Part shown: positions 12,091 to 24,504 of the stretch, one piece after another
How positions within the stretch are numbered: position 1 is the first letter of the stretch
Layout of the letters: every line of letters begins with the position of its first letter
NCBI GenBank assembly: GCA_947396885.1
Contig: OX377201.1
Coordinates: 67,368,983-67,432,982 of the forward strand
Length of the DNA: 64,000 nt
Direction: 5' to 3'
Source of the DNA: Heligmosomoides polygyrus polygyrus
Taxonomy: Eukaryota > Nematoda > Chromadorea > Rhabditida > Heligmosomidae
Notes under the pieces: model-generated
Database searches by the model: none
Seen by the model: the letters and a program-made list of their open reading frames with translations, nothing else
Told to the model about the DNA's origin: nothing
Translations under genes and position numbers: made by a program

Positions 12091-13565
12091 GACAGTTTCC
12101 TTGGAGCATAGCACAGCCAATGCTCACATGAAGCAATTTCAACACCCAGCTGAAATCACGGCAGAAATGAGAGGAAGTTGAGATCGCTTTCCTCAGTCAT
12201 ATTCCTCGCGCACGCTACAAAAACCTTTTCAATCCCGCAACGAGCTTGCCTTGTCGTTTAGTCTCTAGTCGCCTCAAGGCATTTTGAGACGGTCCTGGAT
12301 GGAGCGATTACAGACCTGTGCTTACAAACTGGGGCGCTTCTGCTTTCAAAGGTAAATCTCTGTTAATTGGTTTTTAGACTTTGCGATGTGTAGCTTCGTT
12401 GTTGTTTCATGGTTCTGAAAACCTTCCCTAATGTGACCTAGAAGGCGATTCCTGCTATGGCCAGGAAATTGGATTCTCTACGTAGAGGTGTTATTGATGC
12501 TGAAAAGGCCATAGATCACTTGTGGTGAGCACGAGTACGTAGACGTGTAATTGTTATGAAGATGGAGATATATTGATAGGGAACGGCATGTGGCTTTCTT
12601 CCACCTTGATGTCGCCAAACTGGCTGCTGTTTGCGCCAATTTGAAATGGCGGATTTACGGCAATTCCCGCAAAAAAATGTCGTTAAATAGAGTCGATAGA
12701 AAATTTACCACCGAATAAAATTTAAAGCAGACCCCCAGGTTCCACACGACCTCACGCTAACTGAGAGGGTCCCTCCAAAGGGGATCGCTCATGGAATGAA
12801 TGCCTCAGCGAAGTCTTCAGCTCACTTACGCATCCAACCACTGTCACGTGCGCCCCAATTTTGGAAGATAACGTCTCCACATCCTCCAGTCATCTCCAAC
12901 TTCTCTCTTTTTCAAACCTCGGTATTGTGAGTTGTTAGTCAGTTGCCTTTACTTGTGCCACACAACGTTTTTAGGGTGGATCCTTATTTAGCAGGACCTG
13001 ACGTCTCGACTTGGGTCGCCTTAAGAGGCCAGTTGGGTCCACCGCAAGGGCTGATATTCTCTCGCGTTAGTTAACCAGTAGAGGCGAATCTGTTGCCGAA
13101 CATGTCACGATACTTACACCACTGAGGCAGCAATCGTCATTCGCGTCGTCGCTAAATAAAGATCCACCTAAAATCTCGTGTGGCACAAAAAACAAGACTG
13201 AATGAACCAGCCGTCCAGCGCAGCATTTTCGCTTCCACTACGCTGAGGCGAGTCTCAACCTCTTCGGGTACGGGCCATCACTCAGCACCGGACATAGCTA
13301 ATGGTCGTGCAACGGTTCTGTAGATCTTCGATTTAACTCGTGGCGATTTAGGTGGGCCTCATTATCGGTAATATATCTACTGTCATCATGACCCCATTCA
13401 GAATATCTGATGCAGCTCAGAAACACAGGCGTTATAAAAATGACATCTAAGGAAACATTAGGAGAATTGCTTTTCACAAGGAATCGCGTTCGTAGAAGAA
13501 TCCTAGTGCACCCCACATTTGTTTTCAGATCGTCTTTTCCTTGTCAGTCTGTTGTTGCTTGAATT
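12091..13565. other. No recognised feature
   Basis: About 1.5 kb between the hairpin and the first SINE. No long open frame, family motif or structured repeat was recognised on either strand. Confidence 0.4.
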
Positions 13566-13569
13566 TGAG

Positions 13570-13850
13570 GGCGTGTGCAGTCGGAGTAGGTGCCCCCTCG
13601 CTTGTTCAAGGTACTCGATACAAGGTTCTTCGTTCGGATTCCCCGCCCAGGCGAGCTAAGCTTCCCATCTCTCCGGGTTTGGTGCATTGGTACCAGACGT
13701 GTCTGTAAAAATAAAGCACCAACTTGTTCATCTGGCCACCGCAGTTGATAGAGTAGGCCAAATACGCAGTCAGATCGTCTCCATGACATCCCGTAGAATG
13801 CGTGGCGCATCCTGAAAGGGAATGAGTAGCCCCGTCATTTATTCTTTATC
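13570..13850 (+). mobile_element. tRNA-derived SINE, nearly full-length copy
   Basis: The 5' part has a box-A-like TGTGCAGTCGGAGTAGG and, about 50 bases on, a box-B-like GTTCGGATTCCCCGCC, the split promoter of tRNA-derived SINEs. A family body follows with CTCCGGGTTTGGTGCATTGG and ACCAGACGTGTCTG. The 3' end reads CATCCCGTAGAAT, GCGTGGCGCATCC, then ATTCTTTATCC. The same body and end recur at 23,386, 29,070, 34,614 (minus) and 54,505. Anticodon and acceptor stems are not tRNA-like enough for a functional tRNA. Confidence 0.75.
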
Positions 13851-13854
13851 CTGT

Positions 13855-14835
13855 GGCTGCACATTCGCTTTGTTGTTCCGCATTTAAGTATCTTTCGAAT
13901 CAAGCCCACAGCGATTAAATGTGCTGGCGTAAAATTGAGGAGAGGAACGGTGCTATGCTAGAGAGGATGCATCAAAATGCATCAATTTCACTCATGCTTC
14001 TGGAATTTCTTAGAGTAACCATCACAAAGGCTGAAACCCTGGTATGGCTTCGTTGCACGCACAGTGTTTCCAAAGTTTTTGAGAGCCCTTTCTCGAGAGA
14101 CGACAAGTCGCGACTCCAGCAAGTTGTCTCTCGAACAATTCGAAGCCAATCACTCAGAGAACACCCACCGAGTTGCAGGAATTAGCGTGTGACGTCATGA
14201 GCAGATTCCGATACGGACAGCAAGGGCACTCCGCTGGTTGTTCTCCGCTTCCTGCTGGCTTGGATTTCCCGCTGCGCTCTCGTCGTTTCTCCCCATTTCG
14301 AAGTGCGGCCACCCAGAAATGGCTGCAGAGTCACAGCTCGTCTGAGAATCCGCGAATCTTCTTCACACACTGTGCGCAGCTAGCAGCAGAGGATGCTTCG
14401 AGATTGCCCTTTCCGCTTATCGACTCGTGCCCGGCGAAGTTTATGGGTGCTTCAGTTTCTCCCTCGTACCCAACATCTCATCATGCGTTCTCCTATCACC
14501 TATTCATCCGTAGAAAAAACTGTTTAGAAAAAGGAGATGTCCTTTATTTATTTCTTTTACTTTACTGCCACACTCCATTTTATGCATCCCCATTCAGGCC
14601 ACTTTCCGAACAGGAAGCGAAATTTGACGGAATAATGTAGTAAGGGATAAGCATTTTCAAACCGATCGTACAAGAAATTGCACATACTATGGTTGAGATT
14701 GCAAGTCGTTACTGACGTCGATAGGTTGAGAGACCCTGATGAATACTCCTATTCAGATAATTATGTAGGCGCCCTGTCCAGCCTTCCGCTTTTAACGATT
14801 GTCACGTGGTGCCTGTTTTGAGAAGAAAACGTCCG
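13855..14835. other. No assignable gene
   Basis: A 155-codon plus frame (14,173-14,640) and an 88-codon frame (13,919-14,185) exist, but neither resembles a known family, and no paired splice signals in a consistent frame were found. No repeat of note was seen. Confidence 0.3.
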
Positions 14836-15971
14836 CACTTACAAGGGAAGGGTCTGGAGGCGCGTGTTTGAACAGGGGGAGCGACTCAGATAGGGAGAAT
14901 CCCCACCCTTCATAGTATGAAAATGTGTTTATTTTTGCCAAGTCGTTAAACACAAGGAGTAGGGGGTCACAATAGGGTACGACGCATCACGAGTTTGGGA
15001 GTCTTGTACGCCCGTGATCTTGTACGCCCCTACTGCCAATAGCTCGGAGCGCAGTGGAGGTGCGGTTGCTTCGCTCGAGGAAGGTCGGGGGGTTTGGTTC
15101 CTCTGTGCGGCTGCGTTTTTGCATTTCAACTGACTGGTTGAGATTTGCGGAATCCTGACGTCTACAATTTTCAGACGTTTTCTGCGCACTTTCCAGCTGT
15201 ATGCTGTGGTATTCAACATGAGGATGTAGAAATGTTCAGCGATACACAGGTACAAAGTGCATGAAGCAGCACCGGGCACAATACGGGCAGCGTAGAAACA
15301 GGCTCTCACAGTCTGTTTCCATGCATGAACCAATGACCTCAGGAAAAGCCATCCAGCTCGGATTTTCAAAGGAGACCACGTTGTGACGTCGGAGGTGGTT
15401 AAAATGAGAAACGAGGTGTGTGGATCCCGCAAATTAACCTAAACGGCATCGATACACTCTTTCCCTCATGTTTGCCTCTCACCTGGAAATCAGAGGTGTG
15501 CTGAAGGTTTTCTAAAACCTAACACCAATAATGTCCGCCGATGCTAGAGTGGTGATCTACCTGCTCATGCTGAAGTGTGGTCCACCTTTAGACAAGGAAC
15601 CTTCGAGGGAAGAAATGAAGCTGGCCGAACGGATGGACAGCATTATGGAGAGGCAAGCAAGCAGTGTGCAGCAGTGGGCAGAGGAGCCTGTAGGCTTTAT
15701 ACGCTGCCCGCATTGTGACCAGTGCTTCTGTTTCATGCACTTTATGCCTCACTATCACTGGTGTTGAGCGTTTATACATTAAATAGCCTTCTCATTGTCT
15801 TGTGGTTAGAAAGCCGGTCAGTAATAAACAAGTCGCAGGAAAGGTACTCTCCACATTGCTCCCTACTCCGTGGGTTTAAGGACTTGGCAAAAAATCAACA
15901 CATTTTCATACTAATTGAGGGATGGGATTCTCCTTGTCGCTCCCTCCGTTCAGATCCTTCCCTTGTGCAGC
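14836..15971. mobile_element. 1.1-kb DNA element with about 120-bp terminal inverted repeats
   Basis: The left end (14,836-14,972) begins CACTTACAAGGGAAGGG and contains GGGGGAGCGACTCAG and GAAAATGTGTTTATTTTTGC. The right end (15,855-15,971) is its reverse complement with moderate divergence (outer end TCCTTCCCTTGTGC). A paralogue of the left end and of part of the interior lies at 36,399-36,800. Open frames inside (167 codons minus, 78 codons plus with a CPHCDQC stretch) show no transposase motif I recognise. Outer limits and target duplication are unresolved. Confidence 0.65.
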
Positions 15972-16955
15972 ATTTAAAAAAAGCAATGAAGCTTTGCTCC
16001 ACTGCGAGAAGCTTCACATGATTCAGATCGACGCAGCAGCGATTTCAGCTGCCCTATGTTGTTGCAACGTCGTCATGACAAAGGCTCGTGTTATCGAAGG
16101 AAGGATGAGAATATGGAGCTTCTAAATGACTATGTACTATGTAGGTGCTCTGGAGTACTTCCAAAGCATGGAACTTAGGAAGTGGAAAAGTGGAAAAATT
16201 CGGATCGCGCAGGAAGGCATGCGACGTGCAGAGTTACGTAAGCGCTACGTTTCCCGATGTGCTCCACAGTTGTTCCCTCTATCTCAGCCTATCTCAGGCT
16301 TCTCCTCCTACGGCATGTCTTGCGCAAGCCGGAGACCAATTTTCTGGTGCCCTTGGTGCTAGAGGGTTTGGGCTGTAGGCGATGGCCGTCCAATCCACTA
16401 TTCATGCCGTCGATTACGTTCCCACCCGGCATTCGGCGCTCGAGTAAGGCGGCCTGCCGCAGGTGCCCGATTGCTCCGGCCGCCGCCGTCAGGCTCGGCC
16501 CGCTCGCTCTTCACACGGATTAGCTCGACTCCTTTCATCCCGCTCATCCTCGGCGTGAGAAGACGCTCCCCGCTCGGAGATTCCTTGACGCATGGACTTG
16601 TCCGATACTCCGCTGACAGCTCACGTCGCGGAGCTCGCTTCAGCTGGCTTCCTTTCGCCGGGCTTCACTGTCTCTGTCGGCCGTTTATCTCGTGGTTAAG
16701 CAGATCTAGTTTCAAGCCGTCTGCCACACTAGCGCCCGATCATTACCCTTCCATCTGTGCCATTCTGCTGAAGAAGTGTTGGTCTACGTTAGTATCTATG
16801 TGTTGAATGTGCACGTTCGCGCCCCATTCGAGTTTGGCCTTTTTTCCTTTCCTTGCTTGGGGCTTTCAGTGGTCTATCTAACATCTATCTAACATTATCT
16901 CATTTCTTTCATTCTGTTTTATTTTTCTTAATTAAATCGGTCACTTTTCATCATA
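15972..16955. other. No assignable gene; GC/CT-rich stretch 16,240-16,680
   Basis: The middle of this interval is GC- and pyrimidine-rich on the plus strand, with overlapping short frames (88 and 111 codons). None matches a family I know, and their amino-acid content is that of frames in biased sequence. A host promoter or exon remains possible. Confidence 0.25.
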
Positions 16956-16959
16956 TGCA

Positions 16960-17845
16960 GCACACAGCAAGATCGTGCAGCCCTGCAGTTCGGATCGGGT
17001 CTGCTATACAACTGGTCCCTGCAGTGGCAATTGCCACTAGCACCGGAGAAAACTGTGTGCATGAGGTTAGGAAAGTCAGACGTTCCATGTGAATATACAG
17101 TAGGTGAACACTGTATATCTAAGGTTACAAGTGTAAGAGATTTGGGGTTTCACTATAATGATAAATTGGACTTTGCTGAGCATTGCGGCCTAATTAGTAG
17201 AGTGCGTTAGGCAAAACATATCAAATTTTCAAGGCTTTGAGCACGAGAAACAAGGATGTGCTGTTAAAAGCATATAAGACCTATGTTAGGCCAATAGTTG
17301 AAAGTGCGACAACAGTGTTTGCTCCGCATAAGAAGAAGTACATTGTGCAAATTGAGAAGGTGCAAAATAACTTCACTAGAAAACTTCTGCTTCGTACAGG
17401 TAGTTTTTTATATTCTAGAGTACCTAGAGCACAAATACGAAATAAGTATCTTCGTTTGAATACACTGCAGTCTCGACGTAGGCTCAGGGATGTGTGTGTG
17501 TTGTGTTCAAAATGCTCGCAGGGATCATAGACATTGACAATTCAAATTTTTTTCATTCATCCCCTCAAAAACTAGAGGCAGTTCGGAGAAAATTTCATGC
17601 GAAAAACCTAGGACGAATCTTAGATTGAACTACTTTACGTGAGCGTTGTCCTGTTATCTTACACTCAAGCATGACGTTCCTCTTACCGCTAGCTCATTCC
17701 GGTTATTTAAACGTTTTGCTGAAATCAAATTTCTTAAGCACTAGAATATTGTGTTGCTGTTCTTTATCTACGGTCGTCTTGTTTTTGTTTTTTCTGTTGA
17801 ACGTATGTCTTAAACGTACGTAATAAACTATAACTATAACTATAT
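16960..17845 (+). pseudogene. CR1-like LINE C-terminus and 3' tail
   Basis: Plus-strand frames read LPLAPEKTVCMRLGKS, then VTSVRDLGFHYNDKLDFAEH, then LLKAYKTYVRPIVE, QNNFTRKLLLRTGS and LQSRRRLRDV, the thumb and C-terminal region of a CR1-like reverse transcriptase. The order matches the copy at 3.7-5.3 kb. The fragment ends with AATAAA followed by three CTATAA/ACTATA units (17,822-17,845), the short-repeat tail typical of such LINEs. It is 5'-truncated, with stops in several places. Confidence 0.8.
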
Positions 17846-17849
17846 GGTG

Positions 17850-20800
17850 TACGACGACCACATCTCTTGGATTAGGTTACGGTCTACGCTTCTGCTCTGT
17901 GCAATGTGTTGAATGTGGATGAACGAGCTGGGTTGGCCCAAGCGAAGGCTTATGGAGAAAGTCAGCAATATTCTGCAAGCATTTCAGCAACCAGAGATAT
18001 TGGAGAGCTTCATGTTTTTCATATGACTGCAGCCCCCATCCTCTACAGAAAGGGTGTGCTCTTTGAGCTAAGCGCAAATAAAAGCTTGTAATTTTTAGGT
18101 TGGTCCTTCCTAACGTTTCAAAAGAGAACTCATCTTGGGCCTTTTTTGGGAGCAAGGAAACTACGCTCGACGATTTTACGATTTAATTTTTGCAAATCTG
18201 GTCGTCTTTCACCCATATCACAGACTCCAGACACCCACCAAGAGTCTGCAGTTTGCATTCAAAAATTAAATGTCCGTCATTGAGCATGAAGTGGTAGAAT
18301 TTGGTCGAAGGGAAATAGACACCACAGCACCACAGCGTGCGCAAGCGAGGTGAGTTCAATTCCTCTCTATGGTAAGCCAACGCTTCCTATATCTGCTGTT
18401 TGCCATCGGTCCCATTTTAAAGTGAAGCAATGACAGGTTTTGATTGAAACTCTCATGATGATGTAGCGACCCTTACTTGTTGGCGATTCGAAAGATTCTT
18501 CGGAATCCGCATGCTACGAGAAAATTCCAGCTCCAAGGAAGCCCAAGAGCGCCATCACGATGCGCACGTAGGGAGAAGCATCTCGGCTGAGTCCACGCTA
18601 GAGAGCTACAAGTCCTTTATCCAACTAAAGGGAAGTGGCTGTACCGCTTCAGAAACGTTCCGCAGTGCTAGCAATCACTAAATTGAACACGCATCTCGTT
18701 GAGGAAACGAGTGCAGTCGTAGAGCTTAGCTGTCTGTCTGGTCACCAGAACAATGCACAATGGTGAACAGAGAGGCATGCGTATCCACTATACGAAATCC
18801 TGATTGTTGTCATACAGTAGGCAACCGACAAACCTCGACCTCAACTATCAGTACACGGGTGCGATGACGTAAAACACTGTCAAAGCTAAGAAACTGGTGT
18901 CCGCCCCAACCAGTGGCATGTTCATCGAACTTCGAAGTTAGGGAAGCGGTTCTCTTATTTGTCAACGAAATTCTGTGCCTAAGGCCACCCACTATCATAT
19001 TCGGAGCTCTTTAGTTTTGGTTTTCAAACAGTGAAAATATCTTCCCTAAGAACTTCAGTCTCTCCTCAGAACCTAAAAATTACACGCGGTGCATACGTCT
19101 TTCATTATAATATCCACGTTGCTTGCAGACTTTTCCCTTGTAGTTTCACGAAAATCTCGCATGCTTGCTTTGCTCACAAATGTGTGCAGAATTCTGATTC
19201 ATGATTAGTAACACAACATGGTAAGAAAAGCAAAAAAACTCGACAAACCAAAAGCTCAATCGCGTTACGTATTATCTGCAGGGAAGAGAAAAAAGTTGCT
19301 CAAAAATAATAATAGTGGCTCAAAGAACCTCTTTAGTACTTCTGTAGTTCCGTGTCACGATGTTGTTAGGTGGAACGTTTATTGGCTTATTAAAGGCCAA
19401 TAAAGCCTCACCTAACAACCTCCTGTCACAGAATTGCTACAGATGTTCTTAATACCAACTGCTGAGGTTTCAAGATGAGAGGACATGGACTCTACTGAAC
19501 AGTGACGTACTCGACAAGTTCCAACATTCAGGAATGGACTGTGGGAACGGTTTCAGCAAGGCAGCATTTCTTGAGAAATGATGTAGATAACAAGCTTTGA
19601 GTCCGCCTCCAGGCGCTGTCTTCTGGCTCAGCTTTTCTACTGGTCCTACAGTCACTCCAGCTGCAGCCTACTTTGATGGGATCGGGAAAAATTCGCGCTA
19701 TATCGAGAGTCGCGTGCTTACCGGAGCTGGACTATTTACGCGCTTTCATCAGACCGTGTGCAGTGGCTAAATAGCGATGAAATACGCAACCACACAGGCT
19801 TGTACCCACATAATAACCTCAGAAACTAGTACCACTTCTAGCTTCCAAGCTACCCTCAGTAATAAAAGTAAGTGTGGTAAAAAAATGCATGTGACATAGC
19901 AAATACCAGAGAAGTAAACAATAAGTTAGACGACATTGTCAGAAAAACTGGGCAAACTGAGTTTGCACCGACTTCTCTTTCTTTCCAAATGGGAGAAATC
20001 TCCCAGTTTATGCGGCTTCCGCGTCTCTTGTATTGTATTCGTATTTGTATTCGTATTTTGTATTCCACTCACAAACATCAATTTTCACCGATGCTGTATT
20101 GTCGCGGACTCCGTTCCTGACTTTGAACGAAGCCATAAAAGGGCAGGTCTGACTGCAAAACAGCATTTTGCTGCTGTTCTAAGTGGGACCGGAATTGAGC
20201 CCTGTTTTTCGTCCTTTCTCGGCGAGTATGATATCAATCCACCACCCGCGGAGGGGTAAAACACTTACCAGTAGTTGGCTGGACGACACCAGATCGAAGA
20301 ACCTCGATTCGGGGAGTAGCTGATGGCCAGCGCTTCCTACGACTGCGTTACCATGCATGCATTCATGCGAAGGTGAGATTTAAAGGAGCCAAATGAGAGA
20401 ATCCGTGCATCCCCGTTAGCCTCAAGTGGCTGGTGTATTCCCACGGTGCAATTTCGACACCAAACGCAGCTCCGCTTTTTTCTTTTTGCGTAGGAACTTT
20501 ACCGTCATTCAAGCAAAGTAAATATTTCGGGAAGGTCCCGTATAAAGCGTGAAGAGAGGCAGGGTCGCTGTTTTTTTTAGAACCTCAGAACCTTCCCATT
20601 TCAGCGGGAGCGATTCTCCAATAGTAGCTTCCCTACTCTCACTCTCAATAGGACGAGCTTCGAAAAGGATACATGATCTTTTGAAGTGAGAGCTTTGGCC
20701 TGACGAATCTTCTTTAAAGTGAAGAAAAGTAAACGTCGAACGGAACTTTCAAAGAAAGTGGATTCGAGGTAGTCGAGCCCGGAATTATTGCTTGGTCTGC

Positions 20801-22580
20801 CAATGTGGACAGCAGCCGAGTTCCGATATATGTTCCATATCCCTTAAGAAGTATGGAAAATACTCGACATCATAAAGACCTATGTACATCTGCCTCGACG
20901 GTAGTGTAGACTAGCACAAAATGTAGAATGGTGAGTACAGTACCGTTCCTGCCTCTGCTTTTTGGGAGGAATAAACGCAAAAAACCGCCGTTTTCGCCGG
21001 ATTTCCATAACTCTCTTCACAGTAGCTTAATCAGAAAATAATTGCGACCATCCGAATCCACTGTGGATGGTCGATCCAGTGAGGGAGGCAGCGTTCATTT
21101 GTTTTCAAAAAAGTTGATTTGGTGACCTATCTACATAGCCTCGACGGCCACGACCTCACTTCGTCACTCGAGATAATTGCTCCCACAGGGGATCCTACTA
21201 TATATAGAAGAGTAGTGTGTGTTGTGTGTTGTGTATATACATATATATATATGTGTGTGTATTTCCGTCCTTCCGTCCAACCATCACAACTGGAGTGGTA
21301 GCACGGCGTATTGACGCGATTCAAGCGATCCGAAACGTCAGCCCTGGGAGTAATCGAGGTCGCGGAACACGAATCTGAAGTTGGTTTTTGAAGTTTCCAT
21401 CGCCATCAATCGACATTGATCAAATTATCGATTTTGGTGGATGTCGTTCAAATTTTCCGTTTCTTTTTAACCTGCCCCATTCGACGTAGTTAAGGTTTTT
21501 TTCCTGCGGAAACCATGACATAGCTGGCAGCTACAATTGACGATGAGAAGTTATCACTACGGCAAAGCCGTTAAAAAGCCGTCAGTTCAGCGGAGAGGCC
21601 GCTCTGACGGCTGGTGTCTCCATAGTTGACCAGAATAAGCAACTTCTTAAATAAATTTCCCGTCTTCTGCCTGTGCTACGCCCTTGGTACACTTTTTCGT
21701 GGCTATCAATAAATTATAATCAGCTTGATGCGCTTCTTTGTAAAACTGTTCCTCGTCTAGGCTGCCAGATTTTTAGAAATTGTCCGATTTTATTGGCTCC
21801 TACTTGGTCTCGGCTTAATGCATGACAACCCAAAGTTCAGTGTTCAACTGGGCTAAAGATAATCTGCAATATGGCTTAGACAAAGCTATCATAATAAAGC
21901 GTTTCGAAAACTAGGAGCTGCCAAAGCCATCTGTGCATATTCTTCTGGTGGCTCCTCGCTGCTGCCCATATAAATGCTAATGCTTGAAGCTCTGCTTCGG
22001 AGAAGTGTTTATTCTTTAACAGATTAAATTGGATTGCGCGCGATCCCTGAATTTCGAACGCCTACAGTAAGTGTTCTAGACTCCTGACCTGTTCACAATA
22101 CGGGATTTCTAGAAAACCTCGAATGGAGTCCAGTACAGCCGCGAGTTCCACATTAATCCCTGTGCCAATATGATGACTGATCCCATTATCGTACTTCTCG
22201 CCAGAAGAAGAGATACCGCACTTTCTCGACGAGCTCATCAAAGTTTAGTTCTGAGTAGGTGCTGACTGTCGTCTGTATCCGATTCCGGGTTCGTACGTTA
22301 GGCATTTCTCTGGATTACGGTAGCGCTCCGCCATCCCCGATTACGGTAGGGAGAATGTTCTTGAGTCGCGCAGTGGAGTGGATCTGGGTCCACAAGGCTT
22401 TAACAGGGAATTTTGCTTGCATTTTGCCTTCCATTCTCTAATTTCATGTGTACTGAAAGCTCTGCGCGAGCGTCCTGTTATAAAATCGCTTCATAGAAGG
22501 ACTCTATATCAAAAAATCTTCATGCATAAACATAATTAGCGAAGATAACAAATAGATCATAGAAAAATTGGAACTACATA
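17850..22580. other. No assignable gene; one 100-bp hairpin and simple repeats
   Basis: Scattered short frames show no family match. An imperfect hairpin lies at 19,341-19,443 and is listed separately. A TG/TA-rich simple repeat lies at 21,213-21,263. A TTCAATTCC box-B-like word at 18,355 lacks a matching tRNA fold. Confidence 0.35.
19341..19443. repeat. Imperfect hairpin with about 48-bp arms
   Basis: The left arm 19,341-19,388 (TCTGTAGTTCCGTGTCACGA onward, including TTGTTAGGTGG and TTTATTGGC) pairs with 19,394-19,443 (GCCAATAAAGCCTCACCTAA onward). Several mismatches interrupt the stem, and the loop is only a few bases. The function is unknown; it may be a miniature inverted-repeat element. 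Confidence 0.75.
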
Positions 22581-22586
22581 GAAGCG

Positions 22587-23148
22587 ATTCAAATCAGTTT
22601 CTTTAATCCTCAACTGGCTGGTACCGAGGTCGTAGGCACTCATAACGATGTTTTGTTGAGATCAAAACTTCTAGCGCCAGGCGGCACTCGAACCCGCACC
22701 TCCCTTTGACCCGGCGGGAATGCTCTACGCCTCTACACCACTGGCGCCGTTTGATCGAACGCAACATCCACACCTCGTGGGATAGATCAGCACTCACCCG
22801 TATATCGGGATGAGCCGGCCGCTGGTATCACCACGGAACCAGTTAAGCTGATAGTCGTTATGACAGCATACACCCTCGATACCAGCCACTTGAGGCTTAA
22901 AGAAACTGATTTGAATTGTTTCCATCAAGACCATCAGCTTAACTGGTTCCATGCTGATATCAGCGGCAGGCTCATCCCGATATACGGGTGAGTGGTGATG
23001 GGTCCCACGAGGTGTGGATGTTGCGATCAATCAAGTGGGCAGGTGGTATAGAGGCGTAGAACGTTCCCGCCTGGTCAGGGGAACGGTGCGGGTTCGAGTG
23101 CGGCCTGGCGCTAGAAGTTTTGATCGCAACAAAACATCGTCATGACAG
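22587..23148. repeat. Head-to-head inverted repeat of two tRNA-like units
   Basis: Arms of about 215 bp (22,640-22,856 and 22,930-23,148) are imperfect reverse complements. Each arm contains a tRNA-like segment: minus strand 22,673-22,748 and plus strand 23,035-23,112, with TGGTRTAGAGGCGTAGA and a box-B-like GCGGGTTCGAGTGC. In the left copy a 7-bp acceptor-like stem (GGCGCCA with TGGCGCT) can form. The tail TTGAGGCTTAAAGAAACTGA near 22,885 recurs in complement near 22,600. The tRNA-like parts are too irregular in the anticodon arm to call as functional tRNA genes. Confidence 0.75.
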
Positions 23149-23156
23149 CACACATA

Positions 23157-23635
23157 GAAGCGGCTCCTATGCACAGAGTGCTCAGTCACAGGCGTCCCTC
23201 ATAATCGCTAGTAAAAGTGGGGATCTTTTTGAATATTTCTGCTGTACACTGCTTTGCATAATGCGCCACTTGTGGAGGTCATTCCCAGTAACAGATGCAT
23301 TTTCCAAAGAGTACAAAACTCGAAAAAAAATCCTGCAGCGCGTTTTTCTGGTCTTATATTCTGCTTGCTAACATTGTATCGCACTGGCTGTCGCGTGCAC
23401 CGGATTGCTTCTGACTTCTGGTTTGGCCACCCAAACCTTTCATCCCTCCGGGTTCGGTGAGCTGGTGCTAGACCTTTCTCGAAACGATAAACACTGACTT
23501 GTCCATCGCTTGGCTAACACAAGTCATCGTTTAGGCGAAATGCGCATTTGCATCTGTGATATCCCGTAGAATTAGCATGCGTGGCGCATCCTAAAGGGAT
23601 TGAGCAAGGTCGTCCTTTATCCTCTCTCTTTATTG
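23157..23635 (+). mobile_element. Composite repeat ending in the tRNA-SINE body
   Basis: From GGCTCCTATGCACAGAGTGC (about 23,163) to the SINE 3' end (TAGAATTAGCATGCGTGGCG, about 23,568), this unit matches 28,848-29,207 along its whole length. The last 245 bp carry the SINE body (CCCTCCGGGTTCGGTGAGCT) and 3' end seen at 13,570-13,850. The tRNA-like head is replaced by about 230 bp of unrelated sequence shared with the 28.8-kb copy, so this is a composite family. Confidence 0.7.
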
Positions 23636-23939
23636 AAAGATTAGGAGAGACTACGATTCCAACAGTATGCAATTTACCTCCAACTATCAATCACCGCTTC
23701 GTTTCATGGTGTTTTCCCGCCCATTTTCATTAGTACTACACTCATGCACTTATCGTTAGACGGCCAGCACAATGGCGAGAACGGACTGTTAAGTGTTGGG
23801 TCGAGCACTCACATTTGCTAACCCAGTCCTACGTCTGATTCCACTTCAGTAGCGCTTTTTGTGCTATGCGTTGTTAATTCGTGTGCTGTGCTATCCAAGA
23901 ATAGTTGGTGATTACTGTACGGAAATTATTGACAATCAT

Positions 23940-24500
23940 CTCCGTCGTTACATATATATATATATATATTTATTTATTTATTTATTTATTTATTTATATA
24001 ACATGTTCTGCACCTGTAAAGAACAAATAATCCAGAAGCGGTGAAGAAATGCTAAGAGAGGAACGTAACAAAACATATAAATCAAATAAAACAACCAACA
24101 AGCTCAACGTTTCGGATCACGGTGCTTCACGATAATGTTTTTGAAGGAGTATAAAAAAATGCGGAAGTGGATGGTTTTTACTAATTTTGATGTAAGAGGA
24201 AGTTGCCCTATTGACGAAAAATGAACCCTGCAACTGAGCCTGGCTTTTGGCACAACTAACTTCAACGCACGACCCCCTGTAATGGACGACCTCACAGCCA
24301 GGAACCCTTCAGGTGGAATACAGCAGGCCCCAGTCAGAATTTTATGCAGCATGATTAGGTCATATTTTCTTCTGCGCTGTTCCAAGGAGGAAAGCTTAAG
24401 AATAAAATTCCTAACGTTTGATCGAGGTATGTCATCATAAGAGAACCCAACCATTCTTATAAAAAGTTTCCTCGTGAAATTGTTGGCGCTGGCGTCAACA
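23940..24500 (-). pseudogene. CR1-like LINE C-terminus with (ATAA)n tail
   Basis: The minus strand from 24,495 reads NNFTRKLFIRMVG, then LSSLEQRRRKYDLIMLHKIL, TGACCIPPEGFL and FRIFLYSFKNIIV, one open frame of 116 codons ending at 24,104. This is the end of a CR1-like reverse transcriptase protein, related to the copies at 3.7 and 17 kb. About 100 bases of 3' UTR are followed by the microsatellite at 23,951-23,998 (TATA and TATT units), which in this reading is the LINE's 3' tail. It is 5'-truncated. Confidence 0.75.
23951..23998. repeat. (TA)n(TTTA)n microsatellite
   Basis: About ten TA units are followed by about seven TTTA units on the plus strand. Its position just past the minus-strand LINE end suggests that it began as the LINE's tail. 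Confidence 0.9.
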
Positions 24501-24504
24501 TTTC

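Noticed and set aside
18340..18390. tRNA gene suggested by a box-B-like GAGTTCAATTCCTC
   Set aside because: No box A at the right distance and no acceptor stem.
21213..21263. TG/TA simple repeat as a regulatory element
   Set aside because: It is an ordinary microsatellite with no adjacent gene.
22673..23112. Functional tRNA genes in the inverted repeat
   Set aside because: The acceptor stem is present only in the left unit and the anticodon arm does not fold normally; both are embedded in a repeat.
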